Origin: Bacteroidota bacterium
Lineage (GTDB): Bacteria; Bacteroidota; Bacteroidia; UBA7662
Length of the DNA: 50,584 nucleotides
Reading direction: 5' to 3'
NCBI GenBank assembly: GCA_005799065.1
Contig: SYHW01000004.1
Coordinates: forward strand, 1-50,584
The number at the start of each line of letters is the position of its first letter. Within the stretch, counting starts at the first letter, position 1. Below the pieces are notes generated by a model, which saw nothing but the letters and a program-made list of their open reading frames with translations, was not told the DNA's origin and did no database searches. The position numbers and the translations under genes were made by a program. Positions 26,091 to 33,591 of this stretch are shown one piece after another.

Positions 26091-26959
26091 TAGTGTTCAT
26101 GCGCGATGCGGAGCCAGAAGGAGCATCCGTGCCGCTCTACCCGATCGAATGGGGGTGTCGACCAAAACGAGTCTGCAAGTGTTTTGAGTTCGGGATCCTG
26201 CGACACGAACCAAGCGGGGAACAGAGGCTGGTAGCGCCTGGGGTTAGCCATGAGGGCTACTGCTAAAGGATATTGCTCAGAATAGCCCCTTGCACACATA
26301 TCTTCTGGATAGTCGTCGGGCAGAAATACATCATGGATGTGTACGATTACCCCTGGCCGGAGGCGGGGTAAAATCTCCATAAAAAAAACCGTGGAATCAG
26401 AATGAGGCAAAACCCGGTGGGAGTTGTCGACATACAAAATATCCCCTGCGCTCAGTTCGGTGGTCCAATCGATCTCGGCCTTTTCTAGGGGGATTCTCCG
26501 TATTTCATCGGCCAATGGCTCAATATCGGTACGCGGCTGTGGATCGATGCTGATGATGCGCGTTGGTAAATTTCCTTGCGTTACGGCCAAACGGGCTACA
26601 CGGGTGGAGTATCCTGATCCCACCTCCAGGTAGCGGAGTGGACGTAGGTGGATCAGCATGCCGTAGAGCGACATAATATCGAGCCCAGGGAGAAAGCCGT
26701 TGTTCCAGGCGGGACCCGACCAATTTTGGGGCACGGCATTGGATAAAGGTATAAGGGCAAGTTCTTTGGCATGCCCCATAAACTCCTCGAGCAATTTATG
26801 GTAGCCAGGCCGCCCGGAATGAATGAGCTTTTGGAGTTCGGGATGGGGACTTTGGCCGTGTCCGTATCTCGGCTTGAGATCGACCCGATAATCGAGGAAC
26901 AAGTTTTGATAGCGTTCACTCAGGAATCGATACCAACTGCGTGAATCAGGTATTTTCAT
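26090..26959 (-). CDS. Class I SAM-dependent methyltransferase
   Basis: 289 residues. The Rossmann motif YLEVGSGYSTRVA (motif I, SAM binding) is followed by IISIDPQPR (motif II acidic residue), ILYVDNSHR and VHIHDVFLP, the arrangement of the Methyltransf_24 type used on sugars and small molecules. N-terminal 80 residues are variable. The substrate is unknown; the neighbours, a membrane glycosyltransferase and an esterase, suggest a surface-glycan setting, but this is weak. The start ATG at 26959 is followed by MKIPDSRSWYRFL. Its stop abuts the 20-bp array and its start faces the 11-bp array. Confidence 0.82.
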   Translation of the reverse strand: MKIPDSRSWYRFLSERYQNLFLDYRVDLKPRYGHGQSPHPELQKLIHSGRPGYHKLLEEFMGHAKELALIPLSNAVPQNWSGPAWNNGFLPGLDIMSLYGMLIHLRPLRYLEVGSGYSTRVARLAVTQGNLPTRIISIDPQPRTDIEPLADEIRRIPLEKAEIDWTTELSAGDILYVDNSHRVLPHSDSTVFFMEILPRLRPGVIVHIHDVFLPDDYPEDMCARGYSEQYPLAVALMANPRRYQPLFPAWFVSQDPELKTLADSFWSTPPFDRVERHGCSFWLRIAHEH

Positions 26960-26997
26960 GCTCTATTCATGATCTGTTCATTTGTTTTCCTGCATTT

Positions 26998-27162
26998 CGA
27001 CTCATTTTCGATGCGATTTCGATTCATTTTCGATGCGATTTCGATTCATTTTCGATGCGATTTCGACTCATTTTCGATGCGATTTCGACTCATTTTCGAC
27101 TCATTTTCGACTCATTTTCGACTCATTTTCGATGCGATTTCGACTCATTTTCGATGCGATAT
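26998..27162. repeat. Fifteen 11-bp subunits (A/B types) in the gap upstream of the methyltransferase
   Basis: The array is made of 11-bp subunits of two kinds: A (CGACTCATTTT or CGATTCATTTT) and B (CGATGCGATTT). The order is ABABABABAAAABAB, so most of it is a 22-bp AB repeat with a local expansion of A. The last subunit ends in ATAT. Each subunit carries a T3-T4 tract, giving fifteen tracts spaced 11 bp apart, close to one helical turn. It fills most of the 235-bp gap between the esterase stop and the methyltransferase start. Plus-strand reading frames through it are repeat artefacts. Confidence 0.95.
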
Positions 27163-27194
27163 CCCTCAATTTGGAATCTGATGTCCTGAACACA

Positions 27195-28049
27195 TTAACC
27201 ACGAACCATGGTAGAAATACGCGGTTTATTGAACATCGTCTCATCACCTACCGCCTGAATGAGCCAATGAAAAGCAGTTGGAAGTACTTTCTTCCATGTA
27301 GGCAGATCATGTCGCCCGCCCTCCACTTGTTGGTAAATCACATCTTCGCCTTGTTTATATCCCTTTTTAATCAATTCCGTAATCAAGTCCAATGTATCAT
27401 CGATCGAGTCTATAATGCCATTCTGATTGCGATCGTTGGTTTCATCGTGGGTGCCCGCTTGGAGAAAAAATCTTAAGCCATCCCTTGGCGTACCCATTCG
27501 AATCATACGGTGGGCTATACGGTCCTGATCGGTATAACCCTGGTCGAGGTCGCGGCTTCGCCACCAAAATGAACCCGATAAACTGGCCGAACCAGCGAAA
27601 TATTCGGGATATTTCCAAGCCAGATCGAATGCTGTGAGTCCACCCAATGAACATCCCACCGCAAACCGGCGATCGGGGATGGATGGGCATCGCTCAACAT
27701 GCTCCAGCCAAGGCAATAATTCATCCACCACAAAAAGTGCATTCTGATGGGCGATCGACCCCCGGCCCTTGCAATCGGCTTCGCCAATCACCCCATATTC
27801 CTGAAGTCTCTTACCCGCATGTATGGCCACCACCAGCGGCAGTCGACACACACCCATTTTAATGAACTTCTCAGGCAATTCGTGAAGTCCTAAACCCCTC
27901 CAGTCTTGACCGTCGAACACAATGAAAACAGGATCTTCAGGCTGAAATTGAGTAGGTACAAATAATTCCACGATAACCTCGCGCTCTAAATATTTTGAGT
28001 CCAGGGACTTACTCGAATGTTTCCAATGAGGATGAACATTATGTTTCAT
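27195..28049 (-). CDS. Esterase, alpha/beta hydrolase (enterochelin esterase-like)
   Basis: 284 residues, no signal peptide. The nucleophile elbow is GCSLGGLTAFD (catalytic Ser), preceded by VFVVDELLPWLE; PVFIVFDGQDW is the first core strand, and EGGRHDLPTWKKVLP carries the probable catalytic His. This is the putative esterase (Fes/esterase D) family, often acting on acyl or siderophore esters; the substrate is unknown. It is divergent from the ATP-grasp gene with 229 bp between, so it may share regulation with the amide-ligase cluster. An ATG at 28049 is the natural start. Confidence 0.82.
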   Translation of the reverse strand: MKHNVHPHWKHSSKSLDSKYLEREVIVELFVPTQFQPEDPVFIVFDGQDWRGLGLHELPEKFIKMGVCRLPLVVAIHAGKRLQEYGVIGEADCKGRGSIAHQNALFVVDELLPWLEHVERCPSIPDRRFAVGCSLGGLTAFDLAWKYPEYFAGSASLSGSFWWRSRDLDQGYTDQDRIAHRMIRMGTPRDGLRFFLQAGTHDETNDRNQNGIIDSIDDTLDLITELIKKGYKQGEDVIYQQVEGGRHDLPTWKKVLPTAFHWLIQAVGDETMFNKPRISTMVRG

Positions 28050-28187
28050 GCGCAGACAATATTCATGAGGACAGAAGTGAAAAATATCTCATCGCTTATT
28101 ATTTCATTGTGCGATGGCCAAAAATACTGAATCTCTGCCATCCAAAAATCGCAAAAATTAATATGCAATTAATTAATTAAAATAAAT

Positions 28188-28195
28188 TAATTTTG
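28188..28195 (+). promoter_or_regulatory. Candidate -7 box for the amide-ligase cluster
   Basis: TAATTTTG matches TAnnTTTG exactly in the AT-rich 229-bp gap (28050-28278) between the divergent esterase and ATP-grasp genes, 83 bp before the ATG. No clear TTTG at the expected -33 distance. Nothing else was recognised in the gap. Confidence 0.35.
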
Positions 28196-28278
28196 TGAAC
28201 TTATTTATACTGATATTTTTTTATCAATTGTTGAGTTTTAAACCTTTTACCCATATTACAAATTATTCATAGTATTTC

Positions 28279-29664
28279 ATGAAAAAAATTGGCATTTTAT
28301 TTGGACAGGAAAAAACATTTCCTAACGCATTAATTGATCGAATCAATTCCAAAAATATACCTGGAGTTACTGCAGAAGCAGTTTTGATGTATCATGTAGA
28401 ACAAGGGAAAGCATCAGAATATTCAGTTATAATAGATCGGATTTCACAAGATGTTCCATTTTATCGTGCCTATTTAAAAAATGCAGCCCTACAAGGCACC
28501 CAAATCATCAACAATCCGTTTTGGTGGAGTGCCGATGAAAAGTTTTTTAATAATTGTTTGGCAATTCGTTTGGGCGTTCCTGTTCCAAAAACGGTTTTAC
28601 TTCCATCTAATCAACTTCCTCCCGATACCACCGAGGAGTCTTTCCGAAATCTTGGCTATCCGCTGAATTGGGAAGCTATTACCGAGCACATCGGCTTTCC
28701 TGCCTACATGAAACCACACTCGGGTGGTGGCTGGAAACATGTTTATAAGGTCAACAATTTAAATGAATTATTCGATCGACACAGAGAGGCCGGATCTTTG
28801 GTCATGTTATTGCAAGAGGAAATTGTTTTTGAGGAATATTACAGGTGCTATTGCATCGGCAGAAAATATGTATTGGTGATGCCGTATGAGCCCAGAAATC
28901 CGCATGAGTTGCGCTACACCACGCAATTTAAACCGAGTGAACAAATGATTCAGTTACTCACGGACTATGTCTTACGGCTCAATAATGGACTGGGATACGA
29001 TTTTAACACGGTAGAATTTGCCGTTCGCGGTGGAATTCCATATGCCATTGATTTTTGTAACCCTGCCCCTGATGCGGATGTGCATTCTGTGGGCGCAACA
29101 AATTTTGAATGGGTCGTTGAACATGCCGCCCGATATGCTATAGAATGCGCCTTGGAGCACAGGACCGGCAAAAACAATATTACCTGGGGAAATTTTGTTA
29201 TTCAATCTACTGAGCAATTTTTAGAAAATAATCAGGCCTCCGGCAATAAGCAGCGTGGATTTTCCAAAATACCGAAAGACGCAACGGGGCTTAAAACCAA
29301 ACGGGCTCAAAAATCTAAATCTGGCCCATTGGAGCTTGATGCGGCGGAACCGAAAAAACGGGGCAGAAAACCTAAAGAAAAAAATGAAAGTGAATTAGCT
29401 GAGATTAAAGCAGAACCGAAAAAAAGAGGACCAAAACCTAAGGAAAAAACTGAAGAGTCATCGGTGGCCGTAGTGGAGCGTAAGCCCAAAAGGGTAAAAA
29501 AAATGAATTTGACTCATCCACAATCAACCGCTAAAAAAGGAACCAAAAAAGGCGTTAAAAAAGTGGTTGGTAAGAAAAGAATAAAAATTGAACGTCCTCC
29601 CATCGCAGAATATGGCTTAGATGCCGTTAATCTAAGCGAAAAAATGCAAAACCCTGATCTTTAA
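28279..29664 (+). CDS. ATP-grasp ligase with lysine-rich AT-hook-like C-terminal tail
   Basis: 461 residues. Residues 1-300 are an ATP-grasp (RimK-like) ligase: FPAYMKPHSGGGWKHVYKV is the nucleotide-binding strand and loop, LQEEIVFEEYYRCYCIG the adenine-binding edge, and YDFNTVEFAVRGGIPYAIDFCNPAPD holds the metal ligands. Such enzymes join a carboxylate to an amine. Residues about 325-440 are a separate low-complexity tail rich in Lys and Pro, with a 22-residue unit seen twice (PKKRGRKPKEK and PKKRGPKPKEK). RGRKP is close to the AT-hook core that binds the minor groove of AT-rich DNA. The gene is visibly more AT-rich than those around it. It overlaps the next gene by 1 bp (TAATG). Confidence 0.83.
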   Translation: MKKIGILFGQEKTFPNALIDRINSKNIPGVTAEAVLMYHVEQGKASEYSVIIDRISQDVPFYRAYLKNAALQGTQIINNPFWWSADEKFFNNCLAIRLGVPVPKTVLLPSNQLPPDTTEESFRNLGYPLNWEAITEHIGFPAYMKPHSGGGWKHVYKVNNLNELFDRHREAGSLVMLLQEEIVFEEYYRCYCIGRKYVLVMPYEPRNPHELRYTTQFKPSEQMIQLLTDYVLRLNNGLGYDFNTVEFAVRGGIPYAIDFCNPAPDADVHSVGATNFEWVVEHAARYAIECALEHRTGKNNITWGNFVIQSTEQFLENNQASGNKQRGFSKIPKDATGLKTKRAQKSKSGPLELDAAEPKKRGRKPKEKNESELAEIKAEPKKRGPKPKEKTEESSVAVVERKPKRVKKMNLTHPQSTAKKGTKKGVKKVVGKKRIKIERPPIAEYGLDAVNLSEKMQNPDL

Positions 29665-30755
29665 TGTTTAGTATTGGAATTGAAGAAGAATACCAGGTCA
29701 TCGATCCCAAAAACAGGGAGCTGGTATCGCACGAACAACAAATTGTGGCGGGGGTAAATTCAATTCTGCCTGATCAGGCCAAAGCCGAAATGCATGAGGC
29801 CGTGGTTGAAGTGGGCACCAAAGTGTGTCAGAACATACAGGAAGCCGAACGGGACATCAAAAATTTAAGGAAAGTGGTGTCGGATGTGGCGCGCAGTAAA
29901 GGCTACGTGATTGGGGCATCAGGCACCCATCCCTTCTCTTTGTGGCAAACCCAATTGATCACCGAAAATCCACGCTACCACGAGATTGTTAATGAACTGC
30001 AGGACACCGCTCGTTCCAATTTGATTTTCGGTTTGCATGTGCATGTGGGCGTACCCGATAAAGACATGGCGGTGCATATCGCCAATTCGGTGCGCTATTT
30101 TTTGCCGCACATTTATGCGCTCTCCACCAATTCTCCCTTTTGGGAGGGAAGGAACACTGGGTTTAAATCATACCGATCGAAAGTCTTCGATAAGTTTCCC
30201 CGAACGGGCATTCCCGATTATTTCGAGAGCTATGCCGAATATGAAAATTATGTGAAAATGCTGGTGAAAACGAACTGCATCGATAACGCCAAAAAAATCT
30301 GGTGGGATATCCGTGTGCATCCGTTTTATGATACCATCGAATTCAGAATCTGTGATGTGCCGATGAAGGCAGACGAAACTGTAGCTATTGCGGCTCTAAT
30401 TCAGGCACTGGTGGTGAAACTACATCAATTGAGGCAGAATAACCTGAACTTTATGATCTACAAGCGTGCCTTACTCAACGAAAATAAATGGCGGGCGAGT
30501 AGATACGGCATTGATGGCAAGCTGATTGATTTTGGCAAAGAAGCAGAAGTGAACACCCGCGGCCTGATCCACGAACTGCTCGAATTTGTGTCGACTGCTG
30601 TCGACGAAATGGGGACCCATTCATATATGGACTGCATTCGTACCATGCTCGAACAAGGGACCGGAGCCGATCGGCAGCTCCGGACCTACGCCCAAAGCCA
30701 TGATCTTAAGGCAGTGGTCGACTATTACGTGGAACAAACCGTGGCAGGACTATAA
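29664..30755 (+). CDS. Carboxylate-amine ligase, GCS2/YbdK family
   Basis: 363 residues. MFSIGIEEEYQVID is the family opening with the glutamates that hold Mg-ATP; EMHEAVVEVGT, GLHVHVGVP and TIEFRICDVPM are the other conserved blocks. The family makes gamma-glutamyl or similar amide bonds (YbdK has weak glutamate-cysteine ligase activity), so this enzyme probably activates a side-chain or free carboxylate and joins it to an amine. It is coupled to the ATP-grasp gene by a 1-bp stop/start overlap and followed by the amidotransferase gene after 12 bp. Confidence 0.9.
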   Translation: MFSIGIEEEYQVIDPKNRELVSHEQQIVAGVNSILPDQAKAEMHEAVVEVGTKVCQNIQEAERDIKNLRKVVSDVARSKGYVIGASGTHPFSLWQTQLITENPRYHEIVNELQDTARSNLIFGLHVHVGVPDKDMAVHIANSVRYFLPHIYALSTNSPFWEGRNTGFKSYRSKVFDKFPRTGIPDYFESYAEYENYVKMLVKTNCIDNAKKIWWDIRVHPFYDTIEFRICDVPMKADETVAIAALIQALVVKLHQLRQNNLNFMIYKRALLNENKWRASRYGIDGKLIDFGKEAEVNTRGLIHELLEFVSTAVDEMGTHSYMDCIRTMLEQGTGADRQLRTYAQSHDLKAVVDYYVEQTVAGL

Positions 30756-30767
30756 CCAAAAACACGT

Positions 30768-31622
30768 ATGTTAGCCGATTCGTCCGGCTTTATTTGCACC
30801 ATGACAGAAGAAGAATTCAGACCTGCTCGGGTTGCCCTCCTCGATATGTACGATGGTGCCCCTAATTTGGGCATGGAGAGCCTCCGAAGCATTCTGAAGA
30901 ATTTCGGCGACCAAATCGAGTGGGCTGAATTTGATGTAAGAAACCGGAGAGAATTGCCGGGTATTGAATTCGACCTGTTTGTGTCGACCGGTGGACCAGG
31001 CTCGCCCCTGCTGTCCGGACACGGCTGGGAACTCGGTTACCGAGCCCTTCTCGACCGATTGTGGGCCCACAACCAGAACCCGCTGAATAGACCGAAGCCC
31101 GTTTTCTTCATTTGCCACAGCTTTCAGATGCTTTGTCAACATTTCGGTCTCGGCACGGCCTCTTTAAGGAGAAGCCCCTCATTTGGTATCTTTCCAGTCC
31201 ATAAAACCCAATATGGCGTGCATGATCCCTTGTTGGAGGGTCTCCCCGACCCCTTATGGGCGGTAGATATGCGCGATTGGCAGGTGGTGCATCCCGACTT
31301 TGCCGCATTTGAACGCTTCGGGGCCCAAATTCTGGCCATCGAACGCATGCGCGACCATATTCAATACGAGCGGGCATTGATGGCCGTGCGGTTTGGCACG
31401 CACTTTTTCGGCACCCAGTTTCACCCCGAAGCCGATCCCGCGGGCATGTTGCACTACATGAAACAGCCCGAACGAATCGCCAATATCATCCGCCAACACG
31501 GAGAAGCCACCTACCAAGACATGCTGCAAAAACTGAAAGACCCCGGCAAACTCGAACAAACCTACCGCGGCATCCTGCCCCGATTTCTTGAGCTTGGCCT
31601 TCTGCAAACACAGGAAGTTTAG
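30768..31622 (+). CDS. Class I glutamine amidotransferase-like protein
   Basis: 284 residues. Triad motifs are present: nucleophile in FFICHSFQM, and His and Glu in GTQFHPEADP; STGGPGSP forms the oxyanion region. The family either releases ammonia from glutamine or hydrolyses gamma-glutamyl bonds. The two ligases next door suggest it either feeds ammonia to, or trims, a gamma-glutamyl intermediate. ATG 30768 is the first start, but an ATG at 30831 or 30801 (MTEEEFRPARVALLDMYD) puts the fold at its usual distance from the N-terminus, so the first 11 residues may not be made. Confidence 0.85.
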   Translation: MLADSSGFICTMTEEEFRPARVALLDMYDGAPNLGMESLRSILKNFGDQIEWAEFDVRNRRELPGIEFDLFVSTGGPGSPLLSGHGWELGYRALLDRLWAHNQNPLNRPKPVFFICHSFQMLCQHFGLGTASLRRSPSFGIFPVHKTQYGVHDPLLEGLPDPLWAVDMRDWQVVHPDFAAFERFGAQILAIERMRDHIQYERALMAVRFGTHFFGTQFHPEADPAGMLHYMKQPERIANIIRQHGEATYQDMLQKLKDPGKLEQTYRGILPRFLELGLLQTQEV

Positions 31623-31676
31623 TTGATGCACAGGACCTGAGTTGTTTCATTCGATGGAAACAAATGGAATTATCAT

Positions 31677-32870
31677 ATGATCAGGGATATTAGACAGCGC
31701 ATCAACGAATCGTATAGGCCGGGGCATTATGCACGCCTGCTCGATGAACTCAAAGCACAAATAGGCGAGGTACCCGATTTCCGAGTCGCTGAAAGCCCCG
31801 TTTTCGTGCCGGCTGATCTCACCCATAAACTCCAGCTGGCCTGTCAGGAAATTTGCGAACAACTCCTCACTCCAGAATACTTGAAGATCAGCCAACAATC
31901 TGTGCCCGCCCATCAGGATGTGCCGAATTGCTCCGCATTCCCCGAACTCCTCGTGCTCGACTTCGGCATCACCCACAGCAGCGACGGCCAACTGCACCCG
32001 ATGTTGATTGAACTACAGGGATTCCCATCGCTCTATGCCTACCAGTCGATCCTGGCCCAGTCCTACCAAAAAATATGGGGGCTCACCCATTCCGATGGCT
32101 CACCCTACTTATCGGGCTACGCGCACGAAAAGTATGTCGGTCGACTCCAACAGCTCCTCTGCGGAACCCATGCCCCCAAACATGTCGTGCTGCTCGAAAT
32201 TGACCCAGCGCATCAAAAAACCAGGGTCGATTTCTACGCCACCGAGCGGATGTTCGGGGTCACCCCATGCTGCCTAAGCGACATCCATCGCTCAGGTCGA
32301 GAACTGTTCTACATAAAAGATGGACATCGGGTTCCCATTCATCGGATCTACAACCGCATCATTTTCGACGAACTCGAACAACGGCCCGAATACATTCGCG
32401 CTTGGAATCTTCTGGAACCCGTCGACGCAGAGTGGGTCAGTCACCCCAACTGGTATTTTCGCCTAAGCAAATTCAGTCTGCCCTATTTGGATAGCCCATT
32501 CGTGCCCAAGTCGCACCTCCTCAGCCAAATCACCCAAGCACCCGGCCAGCTCAGCGATTGGGTTTTGAAGCCCTTGTATTCTTTTGCAGGAAGCGGGGTT
32601 CAGGTGGATGTGACAAAAGAAATGCTCGATCAAATCGAACATCCAGAACACTACCTGCTACAGCGTAAAGTTCAATATGAACCCGTCGTGAACAGTCCCT
32701 CCGGAGGCGTGAAAGTGGAAATCAGGATGATGATTTTCATCGATCCAATAAGCCGGAAACCGGAAGTCATAACCAACTTGGCTCGGTTCAGCCGGGGCAA
32801 ACTCATCGGTGTGCGCTACAACGAGGGCCTCGACTGGGTGGGGGGCAGCTCAGCCTTTTTTGTGGAATAG
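31677..32870 (+). CDS. ATP-grasp-like protein of unknown function
   Basis: 397 residues, no signal peptide. Recognisable pieces are LLVLDFGITHSSDGQLHPMLIELQGFPSLYAYQ (middle of the N-terminal half), VPIHRIYNRIIFDEL, WVLKPLYSFAGSGVQ (an ATP-grasp-like nucleotide strand and glycine loop) and VKVEIRMMIFID (a metal-ligand-like strand). I infer a divergent ATP-grasp or glutathionylspermidine-synthase-like ligase; no family name is certain. It starts 54 bp after the amidotransferase gene and ends before the 31-bp hairpin array, so it is the last member of the cluster. Confidence 0.75.
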   Translation: MIRDIRQRINESYRPGHYARLLDELKAQIGEVPDFRVAESPVFVPADLTHKLQLACQEICEQLLTPEYLKISQQSVPAHQDVPNCSAFPELLVLDFGITHSSDGQLHPMLIELQGFPSLYAYQSILAQSYQKIWGLTHSDGSPYLSGYAHEKYVGRLQQLLCGTHAPKHVVLLEIDPAHQKTRVDFYATERMFGVTPCCLSDIHRSGRELFYIKDGHRVPIHRIYNRIIFDELEQRPEYIRAWNLLEPVDAEWVSHPNWYFRLSKFSLPYLDSPFVPKSHLLSQITQAPGQLSDWVLKPLYSFAGSGVQVDVTKEMLDQIEHPEHYLLQRKVQYEPVVNSPSGGVKVEIRMMIFIDPISRKPEVITNLARFSRGKLIGVRYNEGLDWVGGSSAFFVE

Positions 32871-32892
32871 CCTATTCCGAGTGCGTAATGGG

Positions 32893-33014
32893 GTTGAACA
32901 GCGTGAAATAACCGCATTATCCCGATGAACAGCGTGAAATAACCGCTTCATCCCGATGAACAGCGTGAAATAACCGCTTCATCCAGATGAACAGCGTGAA
33001 AACCGCTTCATCCC
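32893..33014. repeat. Four tandem 29-31 bp hairpin-forming units between convergent genes
   Basis: Unit of 31 bp beginning GATGAACAGCGTGAAATA and ending CGCTTCATCCC; the first copy is degenerate and the last lacks two bases. Within each unit GATGAA(CA)GCG can pair with CGCTTCATC, a nine-base stem with a two-base bulge and a nine-base loop. The array lies between the stop codons of the amide-ligase cluster and the PlsC-like gene, so it may act as a repeated transcription stop for both strands. Each unit also contains the tiny frame MNSVK-stop. Confidence 0.92.
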
Positions 33015-33033
33015 CCTTTAGTGTCTCGATCTT

Positions 33034-33591
33034 CTATTTGGGGGGATCCACCCCGTATGCGGGAATTTTACCCGTTACGGTAGAAAAAAACTGCTGTATG
33101 ATGCGCATATCCGCCTCCACCTGACCTATTGGATACAACGGCGGTTCGAAACGCAATTCCTTGTGCTTGAAGTCCATCCCCACCATGATGATCGGCACAC
33201 CGGCACCCACAGCCATGTGGTAGAACCCACTCCGTAGTCGATCGGCCTTTTTGCGTGTGCCCTCGGGCGACAGCGACAAATAAAACCGAGGATGCGCGCG
33301 AAACAACTGCACCACCGCTTCTACCATTCCCTGGCTGCGGCTGCGGTCGACCGGATAGCCTCCCAGCCAGCGAAACAGCCAACCAAATGGCCCTTTAAAC
33401 AAACTGTCCTTACCTATAAAACAGATGTCTTGCTCAAGAACATTGCGTGATAGAACCCCAATTAAGAAATCCCAGCTGCTCGTGTGGGGGCCTACGGCAA
33501 CAATCGCCTGGGGTACATCGGTAGGGATGCGTCCCACAATCCGCCAACCCATAACTCGGTAAAAAATGAATTTTGCCAGAATTTTCTTCAT
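33034..33591 (-). CDS. 1-acylglycerol-3-phosphate acyltransferase-like (PlsC family)
   Basis: 185 residues, short but complete for the compact family. VGPHTSSWDFLIG is the HxxxxD catalytic motif, DRSRSQGM the second block, and SLSPEGTRKK the PEGT block that binds the glycerol phosphate. An N-terminal hydrophobic stretch (FIFYRVMGWRIVG) anchors it at the membrane. Acts in phospholipid synthesis or related acyl transfer. It overlaps the DUF502 gene by 4 bp (ATGA) and converges on the 31-bp hairpin array. Confidence 0.88.
   Translation of the reverse strand: MKKILAKFIFYRVMGWRIVGRIPTDVPQAIVAVGPHTSSWDFLIGVLSRNVLEQDICFIGKDSLFKGPFGWLFRWLGGYPVDRSRSQGMVEAVVQLFRAHPRFYLSLSPEGTRKKADRLRSGFYHMAVGAGVPIIMVGMDFKHKELRFEPPLYPIGQVEADMRIIQQFFSTVTGKIPAYGVDPPK

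Noticed and set aside
25699-26100. Minus-strand frame of 133 codons from ATG 26100
   Set aside because: It is repeat sequence followed by the GT87 gene read one base off. It matters only as evidence for possible switching, not as a gene.
26941-27476. Plus-strand open frames through the 11-bp array, giving repetitive Phe/Asp/Ser peptides
   Set aside because: Three frames are open at once only because of the repeat; no start signal, no conserved protein, and they run into the esterase gene.
4351-33014. The tandem arrays as CRISPR loci
   Set aside because: Copies are directly adjacent with no unique spacers, units differ between sites and there are no cas genes.
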